Positions 43,135 through 54,483 of a stretch of 64,000 bases of DNA are shown here, in pieces; within the stretch, counting starts at the first letter, position 1, and every line of letters begins with the position of its first letter. The DNA lies in contig NC_089317.1 of assembly GCF_036669915.1 (NCBI RefSeq), positions 9,721,311-9,785,310 on the forward strand, given 5' to 3'. The notes under the pieces were generated by a model that had not been told where the DNA came from, ran no database searches, and was given only the letters and a program-made list of their open reading frames with translations. This DNA comes from Pocillopora verrucosa (taxonomy: Eukaryota; Cnidaria; Anthozoa; Scleractinia; Pocilloporidae). A program made the position numbers and the translations under genes.

Positions 43135-46100
43135 GCAGATGGTATTGGGCAGTGCATTAAGTCATGTCAGTTGCAGCAGTTGTGGGTCAGTGCAAAAAGA
43201 CAAATATTTCTCAGCAGAGAGATGTTCTCAAATCTAAGCTTCAACTGGCAGAAAGATAGTTGAACAAAGCAGTAGTTTAACATTTTTGCAGTGACTCCAA
43301 TCACTTCTCTGAACAATTTCACTGAATGGAATTCCATTTCAAGGGACTTCCATGACACTAGCTAGTCAACCGTGCATTTCGGTCATGTGATCAAAACTGG
43401 TTTGCGATCAATAAAGCCAGTCAACTTGTTTTGATGAATCTGCTATCAACACAAGAATACTTGGTGGTGTCCAGTGTCCCAGGGCTAGGATCCCATCTGT
43501 CCCACCTAGGACTCAAAGGTCATCCTCCATCCAGGTTGGATAAGCAGGAACCCATCTGTCCCACTTTGGACTTGCAAGTAATCCCAGCAGCAATCCCTCC
43601 TCACAAAGAGTTCTTGTATTTCTCCAAACTAAATTCTTCCACGTCCATCTTTATACGTAACAGTATACAAATTCTCTAGCTGGCTAGTACACATCCTCAA
43701 GCAGCTATAGAAGGAACAATTTATCACAGCTCTCTGATGTGCTTCCACCATATCCCCTTGCCCAATAACGTCTTTTCCTCTAAAGAAAAAAAACCTGTTC
43801 ACTGCTAATATCTCTTGTCTCATTAGTGCTTCTTTTTTGGAAACACCGAGGACAAATGCTGGTTGAACACCATCAGGAGGAGTAAGTCTGTACAAAAAAA
43901 GTGCGAAGTGCAAAGTTTGCAAAGTGATCAAAATCCTCAGCAAGATGAATTTATTTTTTGACACAAAATGCTAAACATCGGCTTAAATATTTTAAGCTGA
44001 TGTAACCAAATCTAAAAAATAACACTGAACCATTTGAAATTCTCCTTGACAACTTTATTCTGTCTTACCTTAACCTTTGAGGCAGTTCATTGATCACCAG
44101 GAAAATTGGCCAAAATTTTGCTTGTTTGAGAATTTAAATGGTGAAACACCATCAGTATTAAATGAGAAGGAAAAGAGGCTGGCCTTTGCTAAGGAGGCCA
44201 CCTGGCTGCATAAGTTTACAATACTCCAGTCCACTATGTGTATTATGGGTGTCATCATCAGTAAAAAGGTTACTATATAGATTTGGACAAGTATAAAAGC
44301 GGAGCTTGCATTTTTTTTTCCAGCACCTCTTGTCAACAAAGCTGAAGCCCCTGCTATGGATAAGGAGCGTATATCAACGGATTTTCATTAACAACTTTTC
44401 CGTGTCCGTGTAGAGAACTGATTCTATTATAGATGCTGTAGGGTTAAATTTTTAGGTCACAATGCAATCTTTGGGGATCTTCATAAAAAAGCTTGCAGAG
44501 AAGTTGAAAATTGTCAAACAGGGAAGAAAATTGTGGAAACCATTAAAAATTTTTCTCAACAATATGCAACAGGGAAAATGTAAGGACACATTAAATATTG
44601 AACACGTATGCTTACTTACGATATTTCCAAAGAATGTGAAATTGCAGTCTCAACCTCTCAAAACACTGCTAGTGCTCATAAAGCACGACACACATGATCC
44701 CACAACTCAATTAATAGTAATCTGGAAATGCAGAAGGCACTCCGAAACTTACTAAACAACCACATTAAACGAGAAGCAATTTGTGGGTGACATTCAATGG
44801 ATTTTGAGGTGCAACTTGTGAAAACAGTAATAAAGAGGAAAAATGGGACCACAAAATTGAAACAGGCAATGTTGCTCTCTGACAATTGCCAGCTTAGAAT
44901 AGGCAGAATAGCCCAGTTTTCTCATGACTGCCACATTCACTATTTTCCATCATCAATCTTATATATGGGTGACTGACTTTGAGCAAGATGACACTGGAAA
45001 TATTTTTAAAGAATCTTAAGAAATGTTTTGTGGGGTTTCTTGATACAACTGAGATAAGGCCACGGGTGACATTCACTAGATTTTGAGGAGCAACTTGTGA
45101 AAACAGCAATAAAGAGGCAAAATGGGACCGCAAAATTGAAACGGGCAATGTTGCTCTCTGACAATTGCCAGCTTGGAGTTTTGTGCCAAATGAAGGAAAT
45201 GCCTGCCAACATCCATTTTCCCGCCATTTCTAATTGTGATAAAAGGTGAGTGGGTCACTGAAATATTCTCATTCCATACAGCTATCTAAGTGAGTAGAAG
45301 GCACATGAATGTTATTTGATTTACTCATTTCCCACGATCGACCAAAATGTAAAAAGGAGTTATTACTCTAATTTTAATCTTGATACTACTTGTGTCAACA
45401 ACATCTCAACAAAGTCTCATCACATGAAATAATTTGCAAAAATTTGTGTAAGTGGATGAGTCATAGTTGCATCTTCAATGCAGTACCCTACATAACAAAG
45501 GGAAAAGCAGTTGCAGAATAACCCAGTTTTCTCATGACTGCCACAATCACTATTTTCCATCCTCAGGTAAAATTCAATAGATTTTGTTTGATACTCTTTT
45601 AAATTCAACTTACTGACAGCAGATGAGAGGTAACATTAATTTGACTTCTTTTTCATTTCCTTCAATAAAGTCAAACAAGTGCCATGGGAGGTGACGCCTT
45701 AATTTTAAGAAGAGTTACTTCCAAGATAATTTTGATAAATTTTAGTTGATTAACATATCTCCAACAACCTGGTAATGAAAAGACTACCTTACACCTTACA
45801 GAATAGTTGGCATATAGGTGCGATTATTTGTTTATGATAATAATTGACTTATTTCATTTTATTTATGAGTAAGACATAGCAGAATAAAACAACCATGCAA
45901 TGTACCTTGGTGCACAAAGTCTCCCCTCAATACCTAGCACCACCTAGTCCTCACCAAATAAAACAACTTGAATCACTTACCTTTTAGTGAATATTATTAA
46001 ATTATGAATCAACTTTGATATCTTTCCTTTCCCAGTTGACAAGAAAACAGAAAAATTTCAATTTCATGAAATTACACTTTTTATGTCAGACCGATCATTG

Positions 46101-46700
46101 AGGATGTCAGAAAAGGTTGAGGGATGTTACATCATAGTCTAAACAGAAAGTATTTATGCAAGACATACCAATAGCAAGGGCATGAATTTGTGTTGTGAAT
46201 TTTGCTTCCATCGTAAGATACTTACTGTAATAAAATTGTAATAAAAAATCACGAGAGCGTTTTGGCATTCGTTCTTTCAGATGTCAAGAGACAAGAAACA
46301 ACCAGTGAAGATTTTTTTAACGTTTTTTCATTTACTTTGCAACACAAATTATTCTAGAAAAATTAACTCAAGGCTTAAAACTGCCATTTAAAATGAATAC
46401 TCTCACATACCCTTAAATAATGTTTGACAAGGCACTTAACTACTTACTTAGAATTGCTTTATTACGTTTTTAATAACCATAGGCTACAAACAAACTCATT
46501 CACACAATTAAAGTTGAAACATCTCAATTTATTCCCACAGATGGTCCACATTTAACCCATGAAGGTGAGTGCTACTTTTTAAACAGAATGCTCAATAACT
46601 TAAACCACAATTGTGAAACTAGATTAAGACTTTACTATACTATTCAAATATACTATTCAAATAATGTTATGAATCCACATGACAAAAAAATTACTTAGAT
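43135..46700. other. Non-coding AT-rich stretch with local duplications
   Basis: No supported gene. Contains the duplicated blocks listed separately. The CCCATCTGTCCCAC phrase occurs twice (43491-43504, 43551-43564). Confidence 0.5.
44784..45575. repeat. Two interleaved direct duplications
   Basis: 44786-44895 and 45065-45176 share GGGTGACATTCA, GAGCAACTTGTGAAAACAG, AATAAAGAGG and GGCAATGTTGCTCTCTGACA at about 90% identity. Separately, 44902-44955 and 45512-45563 share CAGAATARCCCAGTTTTCTC and ATGACTGCCACA.TCACTATT. Same orientation throughout. Confidence 0.8.
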
Positions 46701-46944
46701 GGTCAGTTGGGACTATTCTGCAAGCAGGTCTCAAGCCCACCAAAAAGGCTGTTTATTCAACACCAGGCAATCAGGCAAATTGTATGTTGTATCTTCATTT
46801 GGTCTCTGTGCCGTATTACTTAGACCAGAGAATTCCAAGCAAATGAGTTTGTGAGATCTAAAAATAATATCCCAGTTGTTGATGTGGTGAAGGAAAGTGC
46901 TCTCAATTGCAAAATAGCAGACAGTTTCGGCAGGGAAATGTCCT

Positions 46945-47592
46945 ATGAAAGAAATGTCAAAATGTCAGTGTGGAATAGCAGAGCTTGAGTATAATATTCC
47001 AGAACTTGAAAGGAATAATAAGTATTTAAATTCATTTGTGCCTTGGTACCCTCCATTACCAGCCTCTTCTTCTTCTTCTACTTTAAATAATGAGTGTTGT
47101 AGGGACACAAGAAACATCAGCAGCCCAGCTGCCCATGCAGCACAAGCAGCCCTGGCCATACCAATACCACCAACACCAGTGTCAGTAATGAAACATTAAA
47201 TGGTCTGACTACAGGTTCCACTTTAAAGAAGAGAAAAGTCGTTAATGAAAACAGGAAAGTGAAGGCCGAGTTAGATGGTGTGTTTGAAAAGTATCACGAA
47301 ACCCTTGCCTGTATGTTAGGCAATAGCTTTTTCCTTGGCAGTGATGAAGAGAAAGCAAAGGTCTGAGAAGCCATATCAGAAGTGATCAATTTAGTCATGG
47401 ATACACATGGAGCTAACAAAGGAGTAACAGATGTCCCCTTACCAATCACTGATCAACAGCTCTTAAAGAGTATGAGTGTGCCTAATTGGGTCTTCCTCTA
47501 CTTTAAATTGCAAGCAAAATTACTAGATGTTGCAAGGCAAACCCTTTTTAAACTCACTCAGCTTGAAAGATGTGGGGTAAATGCCCTTATAT
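46945..47592 (+). pseudogene. Accessory protein of the composite unit, copy A
   Basis: MSKCQCGIAELEYNIPELER begins a region with a Ser/Pro/Ala-rich linker. After a frame change near 47195 it continues KKRKVVNENRKVKAELDGVF and LACMLGNSFFLGSDEEKAKV, TGA at 47366, EAISEVINLVMDTHGANKG, then SVPNWVFLYFKLQAKL and TLFKLTQLERCG, with stop TAA at 47593. The phrase VP.W...Y.KL...LPD..WQT..N...LGR.G recurs in uncharacterised coral proteins near transposases. Copy B lacks the roughly 250 bases coding the NENRKVKAEL...THG part. Confidence 0.5.
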
Positions 47593-48157
47593 AACCTGCT
47601 TGACCTTATAACCTCAGGGTATTATGTTTAGAGTTTAGTAACTTTTTACAACTCCATAAAAAATTTAAAGGTTTAATTTTTTATCTAACTAAATGATTCC
47701 CAGTAATTTTAGGCCTCATGGAAAGATACGACATGCATGGAAACTGTAACCCCATGAAATCTCAGACATGCAAAGAAAACATTCCTATGTAACACTGCCT
47801 GAGAAAAGGACTGCAAGTTCATGCCAAGAACTGTTTACATCAAAGTTCCAGATTTGTGTTATTTAACCACTGGCCCACTTGCCATCGATGACTCCTGATG
47901 ACATGTAAAAGAGCTCACAGCAGCCAGTTTTCTTGTTAAAATCAGCTAGCAGCCAAAAAGAGGCAGAGAAAATATGAGAATTATTCTGAAGAAATAAAGT
48001 GATTTTTTGCATGAAGAGAGAGTGTAAGGGTTTGAGGAAACACCACTCTAAAAGGAAAAGTCTAAGTAAGTGCAATTTCAGGAGGGAATGGAAATGAAAG
48101 TACTTGCAAATGTCTAAGAATATTACTACAGATTGCCTGAGCTACCAGTTATGGTGA

Positions 48158-48439
48158 ATGATTGTCATTCCCATTCAGGCATTTGCAACTTGCACAATCA
48201 ATTTTGATCCAGTTCCTCTGACCGATAACCCATCAATCATAGGCCACAAGGCTTTTGCATCCCTTAACAATGATCCCATGGAGGCGTTCAACCCAATGCC
48301 CTCAACCCCACCAGAGCTTACAACTCTGCAAACGCCAACACTCCAGTCATCAAGCTTCAAGGACAACAGAGTCAGTGAAGACGTCATCCAATCATTAGTA
48401 ATTCCAAGCAAATCCAAAGGGGTGGGAGACATCTTGTAA
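48158..48439 (+). CDS. Conserved ORF of the composite unit (INFDPVPLT), copy A
   Basis: The coding part from about 48185 gives CTINFDPVPLTDNPSIIGHK, a Pro/Thr-rich linker, and DVIQSLVIPSKSKGVGDIL before TAA. Copy B (55306-55620) matches over about 80 residues with mostly conservative differences and no indels, so the frame was probably coding when the copies formed. Function unknown. The segment at 48541-48723 (QQLDVTKLQALKVLVFSCFP then WKSIKTKIN) may be the next exon; it is also intact in copy C (from 61602). Confidence 0.4.
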   Translation: MIVIPIQAFATCTINFDPVPLTDNPSIIGHKAFASLNNDPMEAFNPMPSTPPELTTLQTPTLQSSSFKDNRVSEDVIQSLVIPSKSKGVGDIL

Positions 48440-49799
48440 AAGGGAAAAAGAGAGGCTTCGGTGTGCTCTTAAATTTCTGCCTTTCTTCATTATCTTGAAA
48501 GAGCTGAGCAACAGCATACACCAACAGCACCCACAACAAACAGCAGCTAGATGTGACAAAACTTCAAGCATTGAAGGTGCTAGTGTTTAGCTGTTTTCCC
48601 ATTGAGTCTGCCAAGGAAAAGGAAAAAGTGTGGAAGTCCATTAAAACCAAAATTAACTCCAAGTGTTGCCTAGGCAAGCATGTAAATAAGCTTGCTCATT
48701 CATCAGAGTATAAACAAAGCTGAATTGGAGAGTTTCTCTGCAAAATATCTTGCCAGTTCAACCACAACAGTTTAACATCAATTTTTAGCTCTCCATTTGT
48801 CGATTTTGGTCAACTCTTTCTTGGTTTAACCTATCTGTTTTTGGCCCTTGTAATGTTATCAAACTTTGATTGGTGTTTGTGCAAAAGGGATACTAGATCC
48901 TAAAGATTTGAGTTAAGGCAAAATCCACCTTCACTCTATTACAAGGGAGAAACTGTTTTGATTCGAGTCCGTCTCAAAGGAAATAGTCAAGGTAAAGAAA
49001 AACACGCTAAAGAACACATGTGAATGGGGTGATGCTAATCATTCTATGCATGAGTGCTTTATCAGCTACAGTGATCCCCTGACACTTAAGAGTGAAACGA
49101 AGTGGTTTAAAGTAGATGATGTTACCTCAGTAACAAAAGAAGAAAATTATTTTGCAGCTTTTCTCGGAAGCAGTAACACTTTGCTTTAACGGAAGTAGTT
49201 ACAATGACCAGCTACTTCGCCTCGGAAGAGCATCTCAGACTGCCACAAAAATAAACTCTGACCTGGTGAATTATCTCAAAAGTAATCCAGCCACCCCAGA
49301 TGGAACTGTACGGGTCTGCAAAATTTATTCAAGATAGAACAGTATACCATGCTGGCATACCAATGTGTAGCTAGTTAAGGAAGAATATGTAGCATTTATT
49401 GCCTTGTAAAAAAGAATCACCATCATAATTTTAAGATTTATAGTAAAGAGAATTCTACGTCTGTTTATGAAGGTGCCATTCATAGCATTGTAGTATGAAA
49501 AAAGTAACCAAAAGAAGCCAGTTGTAAGCCATAATTTAAGATGGTTTCAACAAATATAATTGTTATTCATCCCAATTCCCTATTCTCACCATTCCCATAT
49601 CCATGCCATTCCTTATTTTTTAATCGGATTCATTTGTGGTCACCACCAGGAATAATTTCCAGTCCGGGATCATTTGCATTCCAATTTGGGGATCATTTGC
49701 GGACCCATACAAGCCCTCAAACAGACGAAGTATGAGTTAAATCAATTTTTGACAGTTGCCACATTTTTCCGATTTTCTGCCATGTTTACAGATATTAAC

Positions 49800-49930
49800 T
49801 GTTCCTGTCCTCTATACCCTCTTGAGTAGTACATGCCTGAGGGTAACTTTTAATCTCTTCCAGAACCTCTTGGTGCAAACCATAACGTTACTTTTAATCT
49901 CTTCCATACCCTCTTGTCTAAGGTAGGTAT
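49800..49930. repeat. About 55-bp minisatellite within copy A
   Basis: TTTTAATCTCTTCCATACCC...CTTGAGTAGTACATGCCTGA GGGTAAC recurs two to three times here and three times at 56398-56525 in copy B. A single remnant lies at 62316-62345 in copy C. Confidence 0.7.
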
Positions 49931-50404
49931 AGCTATACCTTATAGTTATAGAGTATAGACTATTATATTCAAGGAAGGTAGTAGAAACTTGAACTTAAAT
50001 GTTTCAATTATTTTCCACATGTGAACTACACAATTCTCAACTTAAGATATTTTCATTTACTTTTTTTGTGAATAATACCTTTAGATTTTATGCCTATTTT
50101 TATTTTCTCCACAATTACTTTACAAATAAGATTAATTCCAGTTCAATTTAGCATTGTAGACAAAATAGCATTTTTAAGTCTTACCTCAGATATTTTATTT
50201 GTTAGATTTAGTACGAGTACAAGACATTTATGCATTGGATCTTTGATTCAGTAATATTCGGTATATTCCTCAGCTGAACTGACCTCTAAAAATAAAAAGT
50301 AACTGGAATCAGAAAAAAACGTTCTGTTTAACTCCAGAGTAATTCAACATGAAGACTTTTAAATAGAATGATGCACATTTTTCTGAGGAGACATGCATTA
50401 TACA

Positions 50405-50826
50405 GGTTTCACTTCCAAATTGCATCTACCTCGTGGGTAGCCCAACATTCCCTGTACCCAACTATTAGATCACTTATGCATGTTATCCTAGCTCTTGATG
50501 TTGCTCCATGGGCTTTTCCTTAGGAAACAAAGACAGCTTGTCCGGGATCAGTGTCCCCTTGTTTTTTGTGCATTGCTACTGGAACATTGTAAATTTAATA
50601 AGGCTATGAACTCTGTAAGAGTCTCTGTAGAATGGCTCTTCAGAGATATAGTTGAGTATTTCAAGTTTGTAGATTTCAAAAAGAACTTCAAGATAGGACT
50701 TACTTCAATACAAAAGATGTGCATTGTTTGTGCCTTATTAAGGATTGCATTAACATGCTTCTATGGCAACACAACCTCCGAGGTTTTTGAGCTGGATACA
50801 CCCACCTTGGAAGAGTACTTTGCTTA
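50405..50826 (+). pseudogene. Harbinger-type DDE transposase, C-terminal part
   Basis: CIYLVGSPTFPVPNY (second Asp of GDPAYP changed to Ser) is followed by stops. From 50560 an open frame gives EHCKFNKAMNSVRVSVEWLF (Glu of the third motif), RDIVEYFKFVDFKKNFKIGL, MCIVCALLRIALTCFYGN and LDTPTLEEYFA, TAA at 50825-50827. This is the usual C-terminus of a Harbinger/DDE_Tnp_4 transposase. In copy B only the first segment remains (57010-57180). Confidence 0.7.
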
Positions 50827-51447
50827 ATTCTAGGGAGGATAAGGACTTGCCACACACTAAAGAATATTAATACATTCTGCTGTGTGGATTGATGGGATTG
50901 GGGGTATATCCTTTCTTATGTTTGACCCCAGGGGTACTTTAAGATAAAAGTTACAGAGAGCTACATGTAGGTACTAATGAAGTCATACTACCTTTAAAAT
51001 AACTATATATTTTCCAAATACTTTTGGTTTCAATTTTAAAATGACCTCCTCTCCAAAAAAGGTTAAAATCTTGCTGTTGCCACAAAAAAAGAACAAATAT
51101 GCAACCAAAGCTATTATGAAAATTGAATATTTCAAACCTAATGAATGGTTTGCTCCTCCCTATGCCTCTTACATCAGGGGGGCTTGTGACCCTGTATGTT
51201 TTATAAGCCGTGCCCAATATCCAGATCCAAAATTATTTTAAGTAATCCTCATCTATTAGTCATTACCAGGTCAAGAATAAAAGTAATTGGCCATTTCAGT
51301 TTTTGCTATAAATTTTCCATCTACACATGCCATGAGTCAGTTTGTATCTTTCTTAGGAGAGACTGTCACGTAAGAAAGAAGGATCATCATAGAGATCACT
51401 AGTGTAACTATATACCAGCACTAACAACCATAGAAGAGTGGCACACC

Positions 51448-52079
51448 CAACCTCATTCCCAGGGTCTCGCATCTTCCCACCCCCTGGAGCAAGCGAGGAG
51501 AGACCCTGGTAAATCTTTAATTTTTTAACCTTCTACCTTCACTCCTCTTCGAGAAGTTGAACAGTCAACAACTTGTACCTTCCTCGTCATTTCGTCCAGT
51601 TCTTGTTGTTGTACCCTTGAACGCCCTTATTTAAGATCAAATAAGAAGGAGCAGCGAAGGAAGTTTCAAGGCGACCTGCTTGAATGTGAAAATGAAAAGT
51701 GATTCCCATGATTTGGGGTTGGATGCTAGTGACGCAAACTATACTCTTCTAAGAGAAGTGAAGTACGAGATAGTTTACGCATCCCGAAGCGTTTGTGCCT
51801 TGCAAAGATGGAATGGAGCTGTTTAAAGCCCACCGTATCAGCGCGCTGTTAAAGCAGTAATCATCGATGAAGCTCCTCCTCAGTCCAAAGTGAGGGTTAT
51901 CTTTGCTACTGTTGCCATGGGGATGGGAGTTGATATTCCATCAATACAGCATGTCATCCATGTGGGACCACCTCGCACAATAAGGGAATACTTTCAAGAA
52001 ACAGGACAGGCAGGACAGGATGGATGTTTTTCGCTCACTCCAGGGGGCGGGAAGATGAGATACCCTGAGAACGAGGTTG
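51448..52079. mobile_element. 632-bp TIR element with 9-bp duplication enclosing a RecQ-like fragment
   Basis: 49-bp terminal inverted repeats (51448-51496 and 52031-52079) start CAACCTC.TTC.CAGGGT.TC then CATCTTCCC.CCCCCTGGAG, with about seven mismatches. Target duplication TGGCACACC lies at 51439-51447 and 52080-52088. Duplications of 9 bp are characteristic of Mutator/MuDR- and Rehavkus-type elements. A second GAGAGACCCTGG at 51500-51511 can fold back on the left TIR. The interior (51497-52030) is a helicase fragment, so the element resembles a gene-carrying non-autonomous MULE, or a deletion derivative of a larger RecQ-bearing element. Confidence 0.8.
51691..52030 (+). pseudogene. RecQ-like DNA helicase fragment, internally deleted
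   Basis: RecQ helicases unwind DNA 3' to 5'. Seen here: TLLREVKYEIVYAS (before motif II), TAA at 51826, SPPYQRAVKAVIIDEA (motif II, DEAH expected), then directly KVRVIFATVAMGMGVDIPSI (motif V) and PPRTIREYFQETGQAGQDG (motif VI, normally ETGRAGRDG). Both motif VI arginines are now Gln, a change needing one base each at CpG sites. Motifs I, Ia, III and IV are absent. The frame continues to 52306 only by reading through the TIR and flank. Confidence 0.75.
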
Positions 52080-52394
52080 TGGCACACCAGGGCATATTGC
52101 CATGGTTCTTCCGAATGCTTACTTTTGAATATGAACTCTGTAATTATCTCAACCCAATAAAGAACAACAAACAATGGTGCTTTGTTCTCAGCATGATCGA
52201 CGGTAAGTCAGATGTCTTGTGTAGTAGCCAATCAACTTATTGTAATTGTTTACTTGATCCAAACAACAGTAATCAAATTGGGCCAATCAGATGTGCTGTT
52301 TATTAGCCAATAACCTTATTGTTATTGTGTACTTGATCCAATGATAGCGTATGAAAAGCCTTTAGTTAAAAAAGTTATCATTACGATGTAATAG
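52080..52394. other. Flank of the TIR element with a short duplication
   Basis: TAGCCAATCAACTTATTGTA then ATTGTTTACTTGATCCAA (52217-52263) is repeated in diverged form at 52305-52341. No gene. Confidence 0.6.
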
Positions 52395-53219
52395 TTCGCA
52401 AACAACACGTCTCAGAGAATCTTAAAGTGCACAGTGTGTGGCGGCGACCATTCTATTTTTCACTGTGAGAATAGGTGTGGCCACGGCGACAGTAGGCAAT
52501 GTTCGTGTAATGAACACCCGCCTCAGAAAAGAAAAAAGACATCAAAGTCAACAGCCTCTAGTCAACAGCCTGCAGATACGTCACACGACGATCTAAAGAA
52601 AAAGTACGAGTTACTGCAAAAGGACTACAAAAGAGTGGGTCAGGCCTTCCAGAACCAGCAGGAACAGGAACAGGAGCTGACGGCGTTGCCAAAGGAATGG
52701 GAAAAAGAGGCTGAAGAGCTAGCCAACTTTGTGCGGAACAAGGATGAGGTCATTAAAAACCTCGAGAGGCGCCTCTTAAACGCAAAGAAGGTCATTGCAG
52801 AACTCCGAGCGGAGGTGCGACGCAGAAACCAACCCGCGCCACAAGACCCACCTGCATCACAACAGCAACACCAGCAGACGGCAGACATTCACACCAGCAC
52901 CCAGAGCCTGGCCAACATACACAAACAATATGACCAGGTTCTCCAGACGATGAAAGAGAACAGATGCAGCATGGCCTGTGCCTTCCGTCTTGCAGGCTGT
53001 CCTCGGAGCACACTACGAGACTTCATGGCAATAGCAGAACTGAAAAAGGTAGACTCAAGGGAACTGGACCTCGTCCTCCACGACCAAGAGGTTAAATCAG
53101 TGCGAGATCTGGAGGTTGTCTGTTGCAAAAGACTTCAGTGCTACATCCTGGTCATGATCAACATGAGGAGAGAGGGGCAGCTGTTGCCAATGAAGTTCGA
53201 GGCACGATTCTACGAGTGA
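52395..53219 (+). CDS. Coiled-coil protein with conserved HTH-like C-terminus
   Basis: Open from 52395, just after TAG at 52392-52394 that could be an acceptor; there is no ATG, so an upstream exon is likely. The N-terminus has Cys/His pairs (LKCTVCGGDH, FHCENRCGHG, CSCNEH). A long heptad region follows (about residues 65-150: LKKKYELLQKDYKRVGQAF ... LERRLLNAKKVIAELRAEV), then a Gln-rich linker, then QYDQVLQTMKENRCSMACAF RLAGCPRSTLRDF and IAELKKVDSRELDLVL, ending GQLLPMKFEARFYE. The last part (repeat helices with a S..AF..AG..R.T.RDF..IAEL signature) recurs in uncharacterised cnidarian proteins and looks like a DNA-binding HTH. No internal stop. Transposon origin is suspected, not shown. Confidence 0.6.
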   Translation, partial: FANNTSQRILKCTVCGGDHSIFHCENRCGHGDSRQCSCNEHPPQKRKKTSKSTASSQQPADTSHDDLKKKYELLQKDYKRVGQAFQNQQEQEQELTALPKEWEKEAEELANFVRNKDEVIKNLERRLLNAKKVIAELRAEVRRRNQPAPQDPPASQQQHQQTADIHTSTQSLANIHKQYDQVLQTMKENRCSMACAFRLAGCPRSTLRDFMAIAELKKVDSRELDLVLHDQEVKSVRDLEVVCCKRLQCYILVMINMRREGQLLPMKFEARFYE

Positions 53220-54185
53220 AGTATCTTGTATATTTCACCACTCACAAAACAGCTCCTTTAGGAGCCACCAAATGTATGAAAGGCTATTCTTGTCAATGTA
53301 TTACACGTGTTGGATGTTGTATCAAGCGAAAACCAAAAGAAAACATTAAGGTTTGTGTTAACATTTTACCAAAAAGCTAACAACAGGTTACCGACACATT
53401 ACCGACAGTCGACCAACAGTCAGCCGACAGGGTTTTTTTGGGAGCTCTTCTTCACAATTACCACTGATTCAATCCTTTCTCCAAAATCTTCTACCTTGGA
53501 CTAGCTTGTATTAATTTCAATAGAATTGAAACCATCAACCATCATACTCATGTTCAGTGATAATCTCTTTCGATATTCCACCACTCAGACTGATTTATGC
53601 ATCAGTGACACTGACTCGTATGGTAGAGTGTGTATTTCTTTGTACTGTCTAAGAACACCCCTCAATACGGCTCAGAGTTTCAGAGTTTCAGAGTTTCCAC
53701 CATAATTTTGTTCTTTTTTAATTATAGGAAGCCCTTCGTAGCTTCCATGGAATGATCACTAAAAGACAGTTCTAAGAGTTAGCAAATCACTTAACTAACA
53801 ATGTAATTTAAAATGTGTGGTAAAATATTGCTGTATTTAAATACTCTTTCATTTCTGGGTATCTTGCACCTCAGTCTCACCATAAAAAAGAAGTATGACT
53901 GAAAATGCATTTCAAAGTCAGTTGTTGTATTTGCGAACGGTAACACGTGCATCTGCTTTTAGAACCCAGATCATTTGCTTCATTTGCATGTACACTGCGT
54001 AACGTCATGTATTGTTTACTTGTGTGCCACCTAATGCTTGGCCAGGAACCTTCTGTCCCTTGCAGTAAGTATTTATAAAAGTTAAAGGTTCTCCTGATAA
54101 TAAATATTTTACCTTGGCGCAAGTTTCAATTAAGAAAACACAATAAATCTTGGAACACAATCATTTCATGCAATCTCATCATGGG
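53220..54185. other. 3' flank with ACCGACA/CGACAG short repeats, then AT-rich DNA
   Basis: At 53385-53430 the motifs GTTACCGACACATTACCGAC AGTCGACC and AACAGTCAGCCGACAG form spaced repeats of an 11-12-base unit. The rest holds no supported feature. Confidence 0.5.
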
Positions 54186-54483
54186 GACTGAAGTGTTTGA
54201 TTGCTTGGCTGAGCTTTCCAGAGTTACGGGATCCAATCTCAACCCCAAAAAGGCACTGGTATGTGCTAACGAAAGCTTTATGTGAAATCAAGCCAAATGC
54301 TTTTGCAGAGTGAAATATTTGGTTGATTCCCCGATCAAGTATGCTCTATTCCGCAAGCAGGTCTCAAGCCCACCAAAAAGGCTGTTCATTCAACACCAGA
54401 CAATCAGGCAAATTGTATCTTGTATCTTCGTTTGGTCTCTGTGCCATATTACTTAGACGAGAGAATTTCAAGCAAATGAATTT

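Larger units (their letters stand above)
46703..50830. repeat. Composite repeat unit, copy A
   Basis: The longest of three diverged copies (A 46703-50830, B about 54190-57250, C about 60690-62345). Shared landmarks in order: GCAGGTCTCAAGCCC.CCAAA, the CQCGIAEL ORF, the INFDPVPLT ORF (A and B), the QQLDVTKLQAL ORF, CCTCAAACAGACGAAGTATG, a GAGGGTAACTTTTAATCTC minisatellite, and a YLVGSP-coding transposase piece (A and B). A alone retains the transposase C-terminus. It is probably a DNA element with a SANT/BEN-like accessory gene and a Harbinger-type transposase (inference). Confidence 0.7.

Noticed and set aside
52031-52306. C-terminal extension of the RecQ-like ORF
   Set aside because: These codons read through the right TIR and into the flanking DNA. 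The RecQ homology stops at about 52030.
53385-53430. Spaced CCGACAG repeats as a short CRISPR or replication origin
   Set aside because: Only four to five short imperfect units, better explained as a degenerate transposon subterminal repeat.
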